A stretch of DNA of 64,000 bases from Pseudomonadota bacterium. Its GTDB lineage: Bacteria > Pseudomonadota > Gammaproteobacteria > Steroidobacterales > Steroidobacteraceae. Within the stretch, counting starts at the first letter, position 1. Each line of letters begins with the position of its first letter. Shown here in pieces: positions 16,682-24,825 of the stretch. Position numbers and translations under genes: made by a program. The notes beneath the pieces are model-generated. The model did not search any database. It was not told where the DNA came from and saw only the letters and a list, made by a program, of their open reading frames with translations. The stretch spans positions 62,001 through 126,000 of the forward strand of contig JAFEDS010000016.1 of the NCBI GenBank assembly GCA_018241505.1, in the 5' to 3' direction.

Positions 16682-16697
16682 TGTCAGGCACCTGACA
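16682..16697. promoter_or_regulatory. CRP/FNR-type palindrome TGTCA-N6-TGACA
   Basis: TGTCAG-GCAC-CTGACA is a perfect 6-4-6 inverted repeat in the divergent region between the CRP-like gene (start 16634) and urcA (16772). The geometry is that of CRP/FNR sites. The same form occurs at 23701. It is a candidate autoregulatory operator. Confidence 0.6.
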
Positions 16698-16771
16698 GAA
16701 CGGGCCGTGCATCCCGCGCACCATGGCTCCCGTGGACGAAAGGTTGTGAGACGAACGTAAAGGAGCTGATC

Positions 16772-17080
16772 ATGAACATGCAGAACACAAATAGTGCCTT
16801 CCGGATGACTTGGGTAACGCTGACCGCGCTGTCGGCGGCAATGCTGGTCGGTGTGTCGCACGCAGCTTCCCCAGGCGACGTGCCCAGCCAGACGGTGGCC
16901 TACCAGGACTTGGACTTGAACAGCGACGCAGGCGTTCAGGCTCTCTACCGGCGAATTCAGTTTGCCGCGGACCAGGTGTGTGGCGAGGCGGATACCCGCG
17001 AGCTGGCGAGATTGCACGTCAAGAAGGCCTGTGTCGACCGGGCGGTCTCGGATGCGATCGCCACTGTAATCCACAAATGA
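16772..17080 (+). CDS. urcA: UrcA family protein
   Basis: A 102-residue exported protein with ribosome site AAGGAG seven bases before the ATG at 16772. Signal peptide: MNMQNTNSAFRMTWVTL...SHA, cut near residue 31. The mature part, YQDLDLNSDAGVQALYRRI then AADQVCGEADTRELA and KKACVDRAVSDAIATV, has the two Cys and the 'v.y.DLdL.s..G...Ly.Ri..AA..vC' pattern of the UrcA family. UrcA proteins are small, abundant periplasmic proteins of unknown function in alpha- and gammaproteobacteria. It is divergent from a CRP-like regulator and followed by a strong hairpin. Confidence 0.85.
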   Translation: MNMQNTNSAFRMTWVTLTALSAAMLVGVSHAASPGDVPSQTVAYQDLDLNSDAGVQALYRRIQFAADQVCGEADTRELARLHVKKACVDRAVSDAIATVIHK

Positions 17081-17090
17081 GTGGCGGTAA

Positions 17091-17116
17091 GCCGCCCCGG
17101 TGTTGGCCGGGGCGGC
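17091..17116. terminator. strong GC stem-loop after urcA
   Basis: GCCGCCCCGG and CCGGGGCGGC form a perfect 10-bp stem with a 6-base loop, 11 bases after the urcA stop and just beyond the stop of the convergent Hsp70 gene. No T-tract follows on either strand, so it may act as a 3' end stabiliser rather than a classic intrinsic terminator. Confidence 0.55.
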
Positions 17117-17128
17117 CGGCAGGTCAGA

Positions 17129-18430
17129 TCATCCACGGGCCGCGCGCAATGCAAGGCCCGTGGCAACCGAGGTGAATTCACGCCCTCCGGCAATCTTCTG
17201 CGCCCCGAACCGCTCGGCGAACAGGCGGCGGACGGACGGCACAAATGCCGATCCTCCGGTCAGGAAAACATGGTCAATGTCTTCACTGCGCACACCGGTG
17301 GTGGCCAGCAACCGATCCACCGACCCGCCGATTGCATCCAGCTCCTGTTGTATCCACTGTTCGAATTCCGCGCGGGCCACCGTTCTGGAGATCGTCGCCG
17401 GGCCACAGTGAAAGTCGAACGTCGCAACCGGGTCTTGCGACAGAGCAGTCTTCAGGGCCTTGACCGACTCATGCAGCTTAAATCCAAGGTCGGCACTGAC
17501 AAAGTACGCGAACGCCTCGAGCGCGGCGGGCGCCAATGCCAGCGGCCGCAGCCGTTCCAGGATCTGCAACACCTTGGGCCTATTCAACAGCGACAGGGAG
17601 TGCCATTGCTCGAGTCCCGCGTACGGCCAGTTCGGGACCGGCAGCGTCTTGTCGGGCGCCGCCTGATACTCGGTGCCGAAGCCAAGGGCGGGCGCCACGA
17701 GGTGCCTGACAATCTGGCGATCGAACGCATCGCCGGCGATGGCAACGCCCTCGTTGCCCAGGATCACCCGCTCGCCGGAAGCATCGCGCGCCGCACCCGG
17801 CCCGACGGGCAGGAGCGAAAAATCGCTGGTGCCGCCGCCGAAGTCGCCCACCAGAATCAACTCGTCGCGCCGCAGTGTCTGCTCATAACTATAGGCCGCG
17901 GCGACCGGCTCATATTCAAACACAACGTGCTCGAAGCCACACGCCTGCACGGCCTTCAGCAGTTGCGCCTGCGCGAATGAGTTGGCGGACTCGGAACGCT
18001 CGTTTGAAAAGTTGACGGGCCGGCCCACCACCACGCGCTGCGGAATCGGGCCGATGGTCGCTGTCGCAGCCTCCAACAGCTTGCGCAGAAAGGCAGCAAT
18101 CAAATCGGCAAGCGTCAGGTGCCTGCCATAGAGGCTCGTACCTTCGAACGACCGGTCGGCGAGGTACGCCTTGAGCGAACGAATCAGCCGTCCAGGCGAG
18201 TCATGGCTCAGGTAGCGCTCGATGGCCGCCGCTCCCGCATGCGCGCGCAGGCTGGGCATGCCATTTTCAACTTCACGCTCAAAATGCAGGATGGATGGAA
18301 AGGTCTCGGTGGTGCCTGCCGGGCTGCTGAAGGTCGCGAGGCGCGCTACACCAGTCGCGTCCACGCAGGTGACGGCACTGTTGGACGTCCCGAAGTCCAA
18401 CCCGATGCTCTTGGGACGAATATTCGACAT
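17129..18430 (-). CDS. Hsp70-family (YegD-like) ATPase lacking substrate domain
   Basis: A 433-residue actin-fold ATPase. It has phosphate-1 GLDFGTSNSAV (~9-19), phosphate-2 LVGDFGGGTSDFSLL and the adenosine motif VFLTGGSAFVPSVR near the C-terminus, with VVGRPVNFSNER between. It stops after the nucleotide-binding domain: the ~200-residue peptide-binding domain and lid of DnaK are absent, as in the YegD group. Partners and function are unknown. It lies 62 bases downstream of the second CRP-like gene on the same strand, with an inverted repeat (GGCCGGC...GCCGGCC) just before its start. Confidence 0.85.
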   Translation of the reverse strand: MSNIRPKSIGLDFGTSNSAVTCVDATGVARLATFSSPAGTTETFPSILHFEREVENGMPSLRAHAGAAAIERYLSHDSPGRLIRSLKAYLADRSFEGTSLYGRHLTLADLIAAFLRKLLEAATATIGPIPQRVVVGRPVNFSNERSESANSFAQAQLLKAVQACGFEHVVFEYEPVAAAYSYEQTLRRDELILVGDFGGGTSDFSLLPVGPGAARDASGERVILGNEGVAIAGDAFDRQIVRHLVAPALGFGTEYQAAPDKTLPVPNWPYAGLEQWHSLSLLNRPKVLQILERLRPLALAPAALEAFAYFVSADLGFKLHESVKALKTALSQDPVATFDFHCGPATISRTVARAEFEQWIQQELDAIGGSVDRLLATTGVRSEDIDHVFLTGGSAFVPSVRRLFAERFGAQKIAGGREFTSVATGLALRAARG

Positions 18431-18492
18431 GTGACCGGCCGGCGCGGCAAAAGGCCGGCCAGACTAGCAGACTTCCGCGCCGCACCGGCAGT

Positions 18493-19179
18493 TCAGGACT
18501 CGCGGATGAGAGTTTCGAGGGCGGGACTGTCGCGGACAATGACGTTGCCGCGCCCCAACTCGAGCCAGCCGCTGGATTTCCAGCTCTGCAGGTGTTGATT
18601 CACAATCTGGCGCGACACACCGAGGAATTGGCCGAGCTCTTCCTGGGACAGCGAGACTTTGATACCGGCGGCCGTGGCGCGCCCGTGCAGGTCCGCCAGG
18701 CTCAACAGCCGTTTCGCGATTCGGGCCGGCACACTGAGCAGCGCCGAATCCTCCGTGGCCTGCGCCGTCCAGCGCACACGGCTGCACAGGAGTTTGATCA
18801 AATGTCGCGCCAACCGCGGCTCGCTGTCCAACAGGCGCAGAAACGGCTCGCGCTGAAGGATGGATAGCTCCGTGCGTGTCATGGCGGTCGCCGTGGCGGT
18901 GCGCGGCATCCCATCGAGCAACGCAATCTCACCGAACGAGTCGCCCGGGCCGATGATATTGAGGAATACCTCCTTGCCGCCCGGCCGGCTCGCGCTGATG
19001 CGTACCCGCCCGCTCACCACGCCACAGAGGGAGTCGCCCGGGTCCCCGCGCATGAAAATGACCGCTCCCTGTTCGTACACGCGGCGGCGGCCGAGCGCGG
19101 CAATCCGTTCCACCGTAGTTTTCGACAATCCACGGAACAGATTATCGCGTTCAATGACGGTCTGGGCGGTGATGGCCAA
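18493..19179 (-). CDS. CRP/FNR-family transcriptional regulator (copy 2)
   Basis: A 228-residue paralogue of the regulator at 15942: MAITAQTVIERDNLFRGLSK, effector domain FGEIALLDGMPRTATATA, and helix-turn-helix LSQEELGQFLGVSRQIVNQ. The recognition residues (SRQxVNQ) are the same as copy 1, so both should read the same DNA. The cAMP-contact Glu, Arg and Thr are kept. It is divergent, across 74 bases, from the operon of barrel protein, cupredoxin and membrane cyclase, which makes that operon a likely target or partner. Confidence 0.9.
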   Translation of the reverse strand: MAITAQTVIERDNLFRGLSKTTVERIAALGRRRVYEQGAVIFMRGDPGDSLCGVVSGRVRISASRPGGKEVFLNIIGPGDSFGEIALLDGMPRTATATAMTRTELSILQREPFLRLLDSEPRLARHLIKLLCSRVRWTAQATEDSALLSVPARIAKRLLSLADLHGRATAAGIKVSLSQEELGQFLGVSRQIVNQHLQSWKSSGWLELGRGNVIVRDSPALETLIRES

Positions 19180-19253
19180 ATGGGGGCTGCCTGGCTGCGG
19201 GATTCGGCGACCTGTTGGAGTATAGTCCGGCCAATCTCGGAGGTGAGGTCATC

Positions 19254-20471
19254 GTGTCGTCTGCCCGAGCATGGATTGCCTCGTCCGTCCTCCTTTCGTT
19301 CGGCCTACTGCCGTTCCCCGCAGTTGCCCAATACGCTGTCGAGCAACAAAGCAGTGTCTGGTTAAAGGGACTGTTCGATGTGCGCGCGGTCGGGGGCGGT
19401 CCGGCGCCGAGTTGGACCGAGGGCGGGCCCGGAAAATTACGCTATGGCGGAAGCAGCTCGCAGGAGGGCTTGCAACGCTCTACGCGTCTGACTTTGTCCC
19501 AAGCCGCCGTGCAAATAGGCGCAACTCTCCCGTGGGGCATCCGTGGGCAGGTGCAATTGAACATGGAGCCCAATATTGCGGACGGTTATCACCCGTGGCT
19601 GGTGGAGGCCCTTTTGCGCAAGGAATGGACTGCCGGCAACGGCGGCTGGGGACTGCAGACCGGTGTGATGCATGTGCCCTTTTCCCTCGAAAACGTGGGT
19701 CCGGCATGGTCGCCCGAATACTCGATTTCGAGCTCCGCACTGAACAGTTGGTTGTGGGAGGACATCAGCCTCGCGGGCGCCGAGGGCGAGTGGTGGCACA
19801 CCACCGGCACGGGAATCAAACTGGACGCCGTGGTGGGAGCCGGGGCCGGCGCGGACCAGACCGGCCGCCTGCTGGCCCTTCGCGGTTGGGTGATGGGCGA
19901 CACCCTGAGCGGCATCAATGGCAGTTTGGCTCTACCCGGTCGTAGCGAACGCACCGATATCTTCAATGAGCGCGACCAACGTCCGGCGCTGTATGGCTCG
20001 TTGTCCTTGGGCGACGAGGCAGACACGGTGTCTGTCAAACTCGGGATGTTCGACAATAGCGGTGACGAAAGCAGTCGGGGCGTCTGGCATACGCATTTCA
20101 CCACTGCGGGACTGGCAATCCACGCCACTTCACACATCGACCTGCTGACGCAGTTCCTGACCGGGACCGCGAGAGTGGCCGCCCCTCCCAACGACAGCTC
20201 CTTCCGTGCCACGTACGGCCTCGCCTCGTATCACTTCAGGCAACAGCGAGTGAGTCTGCGTTATGACCAGTTTCGCGTCCACGACCTGGACGGCGGCCCC
20301 ACATCGACCAATGAGCACGGCAATGCCGTGACCGCCTCCTACCAGGTACAGTTCGGATTGCGACATCGGATTGCGCTCGAGCACATCTGGATGTATAGCC
20401 ATCGCGACGCGACGGGGTCACTCGATCCGACACCCGATGGATGGCAGGTCGGCTATCGGTTCCGCTTCTGA
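19254..20471 (+). CDS. outer-membrane beta-barrel (porin-like) protein
   Basis: A 405-residue protein. The GTG at 19254 was chosen because GGAGGTGA stands 10 bases upstream and a signal peptide (VSSARAWIASSVLLSFGLLP...AVA-QYA) begins there. The mature chain is made of alternating amphipathic strands (RLTLSQAAVQIGATL, RGQVQLNMEPN, YGSLSLGDEADTVSVKLG) and ends in YRFRF with a terminal Phe, the outer-membrane insertion signature. It is likely a porin or an outer-membrane anchor; family uncertain. First gene of a three-gene operon: 16 bases to the cupredoxin gene. Confidence 0.75.
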   Translation: MSSARAWIASSVLLSFGLLPFPAVAQYAVEQQSSVWLKGLFDVRAVGGGPAPSWTEGGPGKLRYGGSSSQEGLQRSTRLTLSQAAVQIGATLPWGIRGQVQLNMEPNIADGYHPWLVEALLRKEWTAGNGGWGLQTGVMHVPFSLENVGPAWSPEYSISSSALNSWLWEDISLAGAEGEWWHTTGTGIKLDAVVGAGAGADQTGRLLALRGWVMGDTLSGINGSLALPGRSERTDIFNERDQRPALYGSLSLGDEADTVSVKLGMFDNSGDESSRGVWHTHFTTAGLAIHATSHIDLLTQFLTGTARVAAPPNDSSFRATYGLASYHFRQQRVSLRYDQFRVHDLDGGPTSTNEHGNAVTASYQVQFGLRHRIALEHIWMYSHRDATGSLDPTPDGWQVGYRFRF

Positions 20472-20487
20472 CACCCGGGAGCCGTAC

Positions 20488-21144
20488 TTGCACCGACATA
20501 ACTTCACCAGCACCTGCCTCGTTGCACTCGCAATGATTGTCGGTGCGCGAGCGCATGCCGCGGCTCCGGCTATCACCGGTACCGTGTCTAGCGCGGACGG
20601 CGCGCCGGTCACCGACGCCGTTGTATTCGTACAGTCTCCTGTGCCGGAGCCGGAAAAATCCCCACCCATGCAGGTCGTCGACCAGGTCAACAAGACATTC
20701 GTACCGGGCTTGTTGCCGATTGTGGTGGGGACGGCGGTACGGTTTCCGAACCATGATCAAATACACCACCACGTGTACTCTTTTTCGCCGACCAAGACCT
20801 TTGAATTGCCCTTGTACAAAGGCGAAGCGGCCGCGCCGGTCGTGTTTGACAAGGTCGGTGCCGTCAAGATCGGCTGCAACATTCACGATTGGATGTCGGG
20901 AATCATTCTCGTGCTGCCTTCGCGTCACTTTGCCGTCACCGATTCAACCGGCCGCTTCACTCTCAACGATCTGCCTGCGGGCACTTACACCCTGGTTGCG
21001 TGGCACGCACGCAGCAAATTGAAGCCGGATGAGACCGCGCAGTCGGTGCAGGTCGGAGCCGAGGTCGCGAACCTGACTTTCAAGCTGCCCCTGGCCCCAC
21101 CCCGGCCCAGGCCCGCGATGCACGGCACCCGGGCAGAGCCATGA
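20488..21144 (+). CDS. periplasmic cupredoxin-like protein ('methylamine utilization' type)
   Basis: A 218-residue protein with a TTG start at 20488 (GGGAG six bases upstream) and a signal peptide ending ARAHA-AAP. The middle is a plastocyanin-like copper domain: PNHDQIHHHVYSF supplies a His (~89-95), and GCNIHDWM (~130-137) supplies Cys, His and Met, the type 1 copper set. The tail GRFTLNDLPAGTYTLVAWH is a carboxypeptidase-regulatory-like beta sandwich. It should carry one electron or sense copper in the periplasm. Its stop overlaps the cyclase ATG (ATGA), so the two are co-translated. Confidence 0.8.
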   Translation: MHRHNFTSTCLVALAMIVGARAHAAAPAITGTVSSADGAPVTDAVVFVQSPVPEPEKSPPMQVVDQVNKTFVPGLLPIVVGTAVRFPNHDQIHHHVYSFSPTKTFELPLYKGEAAAPVVFDKVGAVKIGCNIHDWMSGIILVLPSRHFAVTDSTGRFTLNDLPAGTYTLVAWHARSKLKPDETAQSVQVGAEVANLTFKLPLAPPRPRPAMHGTRAEP

Positions 21145-22901
21145 GGTGGTGGCATACCCGCAGCCTGCGCGCCAGGATTTTCATAGCGTTTTCGGTTCTC
21201 ATTCTTGCCGTTCTACTGGCAACACTGGGATTGACTCAGCTCATTGTCGGGCAGGACGCGCGCCAAACCCTGAGCCGCGAGTTGCGCACCACTGGACAGG
21301 TGTTCCAGAGCCTGCTGCGCGAGCGCGCCATCCGCCTGCAAACCAACTCGACACTGCTGGCCAGCGACTTCGCGCTGAAGCGGGTGTTTGCGACTCATTT
21401 CGACCCTGCCAGCTACGATTCGGAAACACTGGCGTCCGCGGGCCTGAGTTACCGGCAGCGCATCGGTGTGCAGCTCGTATGGATGACCGACGAAAGGGGC
21501 ACGCTGCTCGCGGCATCGCCCGGTGAGGGCCGGATCGGCCAGTCACTCGCCGGCTTCGCGCCTCTCAAGGAAGCACTCGAAAGCCAGGCGCCCGCCACCG
21601 CGGTCGTCGAAGTCGACAACGAGGTGTTCCAGATGGTGGCCGTGCCGGTCCTCGGGCCGGATGTCATCGGCTTTTTGCTGTTGGGCCAGGTCATAGATGA
21701 CCAGGTCGCCCGGCGTTTGCAGCAGGACACCCATTCGGATGTGACCTTCCTGACCGATTCGGCCGTGTTTGCGTCCTCGTGGCCTGAATCCAGCCGAAGC
21801 GCTCCACAGCTCATCCGGATGCTGCCCGAGGTGCGGCTGCAGAATCCGCGGCTGCTGAGCATGCGTGGTGAGCGATACCTTTCACTAGCGGTCCCGATCG
21901 TTGCGAATCTGGGAAAGCCTCTCTACGTGCTCATTCAGGGCTCGTATGACCGGGCGCTGGCGCCATTGCACACCCTGCAGTGGCGAATCGCGGTGATCGG
22001 CCTCATCGCGTTGGCGGGCGCACTGATCACTGGAATCCTCCTCGCCGGGGGAATCACCGGGCCAGTGCGGTTGCTGGTGAACGCCATGCACGAGATTCCG
22101 CGGGGCAATCTGCGCCATCGGCTGCGAGTCGAGCGCAACGATGAGATCGGGTTTCTGTCGCGCTCCTTCAATGAGATGGCTGAAGGCCTGGAGGAACGCG
22201 AGCACATCAAGGATACCTTCGGGCGATTTGTGTCACGCGATGTGGCCGAAGCGGTCCTCAGCGGCCGCGTGCCGCTGGCCGGCGAGCGCCGCGAAGTCAG
22301 CATCCTGTTTCAGGACATCCGCGGTTTCACCGCCTTGTCGGAAAAGCTCGATCCGGTCGTCCTGCTGCGCCTGTTGAATCAGTTCTTCACTGAAGCGGTG
22401 GCGGCCGTGGAAGCCGAAGGGGGCGTGGTCAAACAGTTCACGGGCGATGGCGTGATGGCCTTGTTTGGAGCACCTCAGTCCCGTACGGATCACACCGAAC
22501 GCGCCGTGCGCGCCGCGCTGGGAATCGTCACGCGGCTCGCAAACCTCAATGTGTTGTTACAGAACAGCGGCGCCGCGCCGCTGCAGATTGGCGTTGGAAT
22601 TCACACCGGCGAGGTGGTGGCCGGGCTCATCGGCCCGGACGAACGCATCGAATACGGTGTTGTGGGCGAGGCAGTCAATTTGGCGAGCCGCATCGAATCG
22701 CTCACGAAGGAACTGACCGCCACCATTCTCGTATCCAAGGAAATCGCAGCCCGGCTGGGTTCGGAATTCGTGCTGGGCCGCACCGCACTGCTGCCGGTCA
22801 AGGGAAAATCCCAGCCGGTGGAAGTCGTCGAAGTGCTCAGCCGTCCGCTGCCTGCGCCCGGGCCTCAGGGAACAGGGCGGACCTCCGGGACCGCCCTGTA
22901 G
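21141..22901 (+). CDS. membrane sensor adenylate/guanylate cyclase (HAMP)
   Basis: A 586-residue transmembrane cyclase. TM1 is ~13-35, the extracytoplasmic sensor domain ~36-275, TM2 ~276-300, HAMP ~298-352 (GPVRLLVNAMHEIPRGNLRH, NDEIGFLSRSFNEMAEGLE), catalytic domain ~375-560. The catalytic motifs are complete: ILFQDIRGFT (metal Asp), VKQFTGDGVMALF (Lys and metal Asp) and GEAVNLASRIE (Asn and Arg). It should make cAMP or cGMP in response to a periplasmic signal. The ATGA overlap with the cupredoxin gene suggests that the sensed signal involves that protein. Confidence 0.9.
   Translation: MRWWHTRSLRARIFIAFSVLILAVLLATLGLTQLIVGQDARQTLSRELRTTGQVFQSLLRERAIRLQTNSTLLASDFALKRVFATHFDPASYDSETLASAGLSYRQRIGVQLVWMTDERGTLLAASPGEGRIGQSLAGFAPLKEALESQAPATAVVEVDNEVFQMVAVPVLGPDVIGFLLLGQVIDDQVARRLQQDTHSDVTFLTDSAVFASSWPESSRSAPQLIRMLPEVRLQNPRLLSMRGERYLSLAVPIVANLGKPLYVLIQGSYDRALAPLHTLQWRIAVIGLIALAGALITGILLAGGITGPVRLLVNAMHEIPRGNLRHRLRVERNDEIGFLSRSFNEMAEGLEEREHIKDTFGRFVSRDVAEAVLSGRVPLAGERREVSILFQDIRGFTALSEKLDPVVLLRLLNQFFTEAVAAVEAEGGVVKQFTGDGVMALFGAPQSRTDHTERAVRAALGIVTRLANLNVLLQNSGAAPLQIGVGIHTGEVVAGLIGPDERIEYGVVGEAVNLASRIESLTKELTATILVSKEIAARLGSEFVLGRTALLPVKGKSQPVEVVEVLSRPLPAPGPQGTGRTSGTAL
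22872..22899. terminator. stem-loop at cyclase 3' end
   Basis: ACAGGGCGG and CCGCCCTGT form a perfect 9-bp stem with a 10-base loop, ending inside the cyclase stop codon region. There is no T-tract. It probably protects or ends the operon transcript and faces the convergent gene at 22932. Confidence 0.45.
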
Positions 22902-22931
22902 GTAGTTGCGCTAAACGCCGCCGTCAGGCCA

Positions 22932-23624
22932 TCAGGGATCGCAGCTCGCCGGCCGGGTCGACAGGTTGGGGTCCGTGCAGAGCGGTCCCAGCTTCGACTC
23001 GTGCTGCGGCAGGCTGATCATGGCGAACGGTCCCGCCTTGTGCTCGCCATTGAAGGGCGTCGGTTTGGCCGGATTGAAGCCGCAAGGCGCCGCGTCCTGC
23101 GGATTGTTGAACCAGAAGCCCACGTGGAACGTGTTGGTCGGTGCGAGCTTCACGTCCGGGTCGAATCCGAAGATCTGATCCAGCAGGATCGTGCTGATCT
23201 GCACGTGGCCCCGGTCGCTGTGGTTGGGAATCTGGATGTCGGACTGATACCAGGCCAGGCCGAAGCTGCCCGTAAAGGCCGGGTCCTTCGCGCCGGTGGA
23301 CAGGAAGGGGCTGTGCTGCACTGTAAACAGGTCGAACTGCAGGCCCGACTTGAAGCCATCCAGATCGAGGATCAGCGTGTCATTGAGCCTGCCGCGGATG
23401 ACGGTGGCGTGAGCACGCGGTTCCTCGTTGTAGTTGGCACGCACGCACTCAACCGTCTGCGGATTGAGTGCGAGATCGAAGCCGATGCGGTCGGGTTTGG
23501 GGCTTCCGTTGACGATGCCGGCGCTGGCGGCGCCGATGTTGGCTATCGCCAGCGCACCCAACAGTGCGGCGCCGGCCTTGCCGGCGGCCCGCTTGCCTGA
23601 AAATGATCCGAGTGTCTTGGTCAT
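22932..23624 (-). CDS. secreted protein of unknown function
   Basis: A 230-residue protein starting MTKTLGSFSGKRAAGKAGAA with AAGKAGAALLGALAIANIGAA as an export signal, cut near residue 36. The mature part has beta-rich segments (IGFDLALNPQ, VIRGRLNDTLILDLDGF, FHVGFWFNNPQD), three or four Cys (VECV, APCGFN, PLCTDPN, ASCDP) likely in disulfides, and no recognisable family. AAGGAT precedes the ATG. It is divergent from the gene at 23820, and the shared region holds a TGTCA-N6-TGACA palindrome. Confidence 0.7.
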   Translation of the reverse strand: MTKTLGSFSGKRAAGKAGAALLGALAIANIGAASAGIVNGSPKPDRIGFDLALNPQTVECVRANYNEEPRAHATVIRGRLNDTLILDLDGFKSGLQFDLFTVQHSPFLSTGAKDPAFTGSFGLAWYQSDIQIPNHSDRGHVQISTILLDQIFGFDPDVKLAPTNTFHVGFWFNNPQDAAPCGFNPAKPTPFNGEHKAGPFAMISLPQHESKLGPLCTDPNLSTRPASCDP

Positions 23625-23700
23625 GTGTTTATCCTTGGTTGGTGGGGGTCTGTTTGAGCTCTCGACGGGGCCAAGGATGGCAGGCGGGGCCGGAGCGCTC

Positions 23701-23716
23701 TGTCAACCCTTTGACA
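23701..23716. promoter_or_regulatory. CRP/FNR-type palindrome TGTCA-N6-TGACA
   Basis: TGTCAA-CCCT-TTGACA is a perfect 6-4-6 inverted repeat in the 195-base divergent region between genes 22932-23624 and 23820-24629. It matches the site at 16682 in form (TGTCAR-N4-YTGACA). Nearby, TTGACG (23758) and TAAGGT (23782), 18 bases apart, could be the promoter of the + strand gene. Confidence 0.6.
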
Positions 23717-23819
23717 CAACGCGCTCTGCGTTTGCGGTGAACGTGGGTCACTATGTCTTGACGTAGGTATCTATGTACGGATAAGGTAGGAACGTGCCCG
23801 AGGCAGGTGCCCAATCGCA

Positions 23820-24629
23820 ATGCATATCGATCGCCGCCAACTTCTCGTAGCCGGTGTAGCCGGCGCCGTCAGCACCGCGCTGCCGGCCGCCCCGGATGCG
23901 ATCATCCCGCCGCAGGGCTGGGTGAAAAACACCCGTGGCAAGATTTCCTACATCAGCGACGACGGCAAGGAGCGCGGCCGCGAGTGGTTCAGCTTCAGCC
24001 GCCGCGAGGATGGACAGGTCACGCTACGAGCTTACTGCGAGATCGATGACGGCCGCGTCGAGCGCGATGTCGTGCAGAGCATGACTTCGAAGTTCGAGCC
24101 CCTGGATTGCTTCGTCCGACTGCACGTCGGCGGCAAATTCTCCGGAACGGGTTGGATGCGATTCACCGACACCGAAGCGGAGTGCGAGGTCTTCAGCACG
24201 GTGCTCGGACGGGTCCAACAGCGGATGCCACTGCCCATGCCGGCCACCACGTTGGTGTCTCATCCAATCAGCTCCGACGCGCTGTTGATGTCGAGGTTCG
24301 ATCATGCGAAGCCCGACCGCATCCAGGGTTGGCGCGGCGGAATGTCCACATCCACCCGGCTCGATGGCGGCAGCGGCCCCTTCCTGAGCCTGAACGACCG
24401 CGAGAGCCGGATCGAATACGTGGGTCCCGAGTCCATTACTACCGCGGCCGGCCGCTTCGACACCCATCACTATCGGCTGCTGATGGACTCACGTCCGGAC
24501 GGGAAGCAGCCCTCCTACGATTTATGGTGTACGCACCCGGACTACCTGTTGGTCAGGGGTGAGGTACGCGGATATCTGAACAACAAGACCGGTTATGGTC
24601 GCTATGAGCTGGTTGAATACTCCGTTTGA
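23820..24629 (+). CDS. exported protein, DUF3108-like
   Basis: A 269-residue protein. The N-terminus MHIDRRQLLVAGVAGAVSTA has a double Arg before a hydrophobic stretch and may be a Tat signal. The mature domain has WFSFSRREDGQVTLRAYCEI, DTHHYRLLMDS and LWCTHPDYLLVRGEVRG strands, which resemble DUF3108-type beta-barrel lipid-binding-like proteins; the assignment is tentative. Divergent from the gene at 22932, so the two may be co-regulated. Confidence 0.65.
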   Translation: MHIDRRQLLVAGVAGAVSTALPAAPDAIIPPQGWVKNTRGKISYISDDGKERGREWFSFSRREDGQVTLRAYCEIDDGRVERDVVQSMTSKFEPLDCFVRLHVGGKFSGTGWMRFTDTEAECEVFSTVLGRVQQRMPLPMPATTLVSHPISSDALLMSRFDHAKPDRIQGWRGGMSTSTRLDGGSGPFLSLNDRESRIEYVGPESITTAAGRFDTHHYRLLMDSRPDGKQPSYDLWCTHPDYLLVRGEVRGYLNNKTGYGRYELVEYSV

Positions 24630-24639
24630 GCACATCAAC

Positions 24640-24825
24640 CTATCGGGCCAGAATGACGAACTTCCCGGTTGCCGGGTCGCGCTGCAGGCACAAACCCGCC
24701 GCGGCGAGCCCTTCAATCAGGGCGTGGACTGTGACCTGACCGTCTATGAGAGCAGGCAGGTAGACCGCCTGTTTCAGGGGTGCCGGAGCGGGACGCGGCC
24801 GCCAGGCGAGGATTTTGGCACTCAA
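24640..24825 (-). CDS. small hypothetical protein (61 aa)
   Basis: A 61-residue frame with TTG start overlapping the stop of the small upstream gene by a few bases. It reads MSAKILAWRPRPAPAPLKQA, then a compact part with ALIDGQVTVHALIEGLAAAG and DPATGKFVIL. Third-position GC is high, as in real genes here. No family recognised. The overlap with the 34-codon frame and the lack of any competing gene support it, but it remains a prediction. Confidence 0.4.
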   Translation of the reverse strand: MSAKILAWRPRPAPAPLKQAVYLPALIDGQVTVHALIEGLAAAGLCLQRDPATGKFVILAR

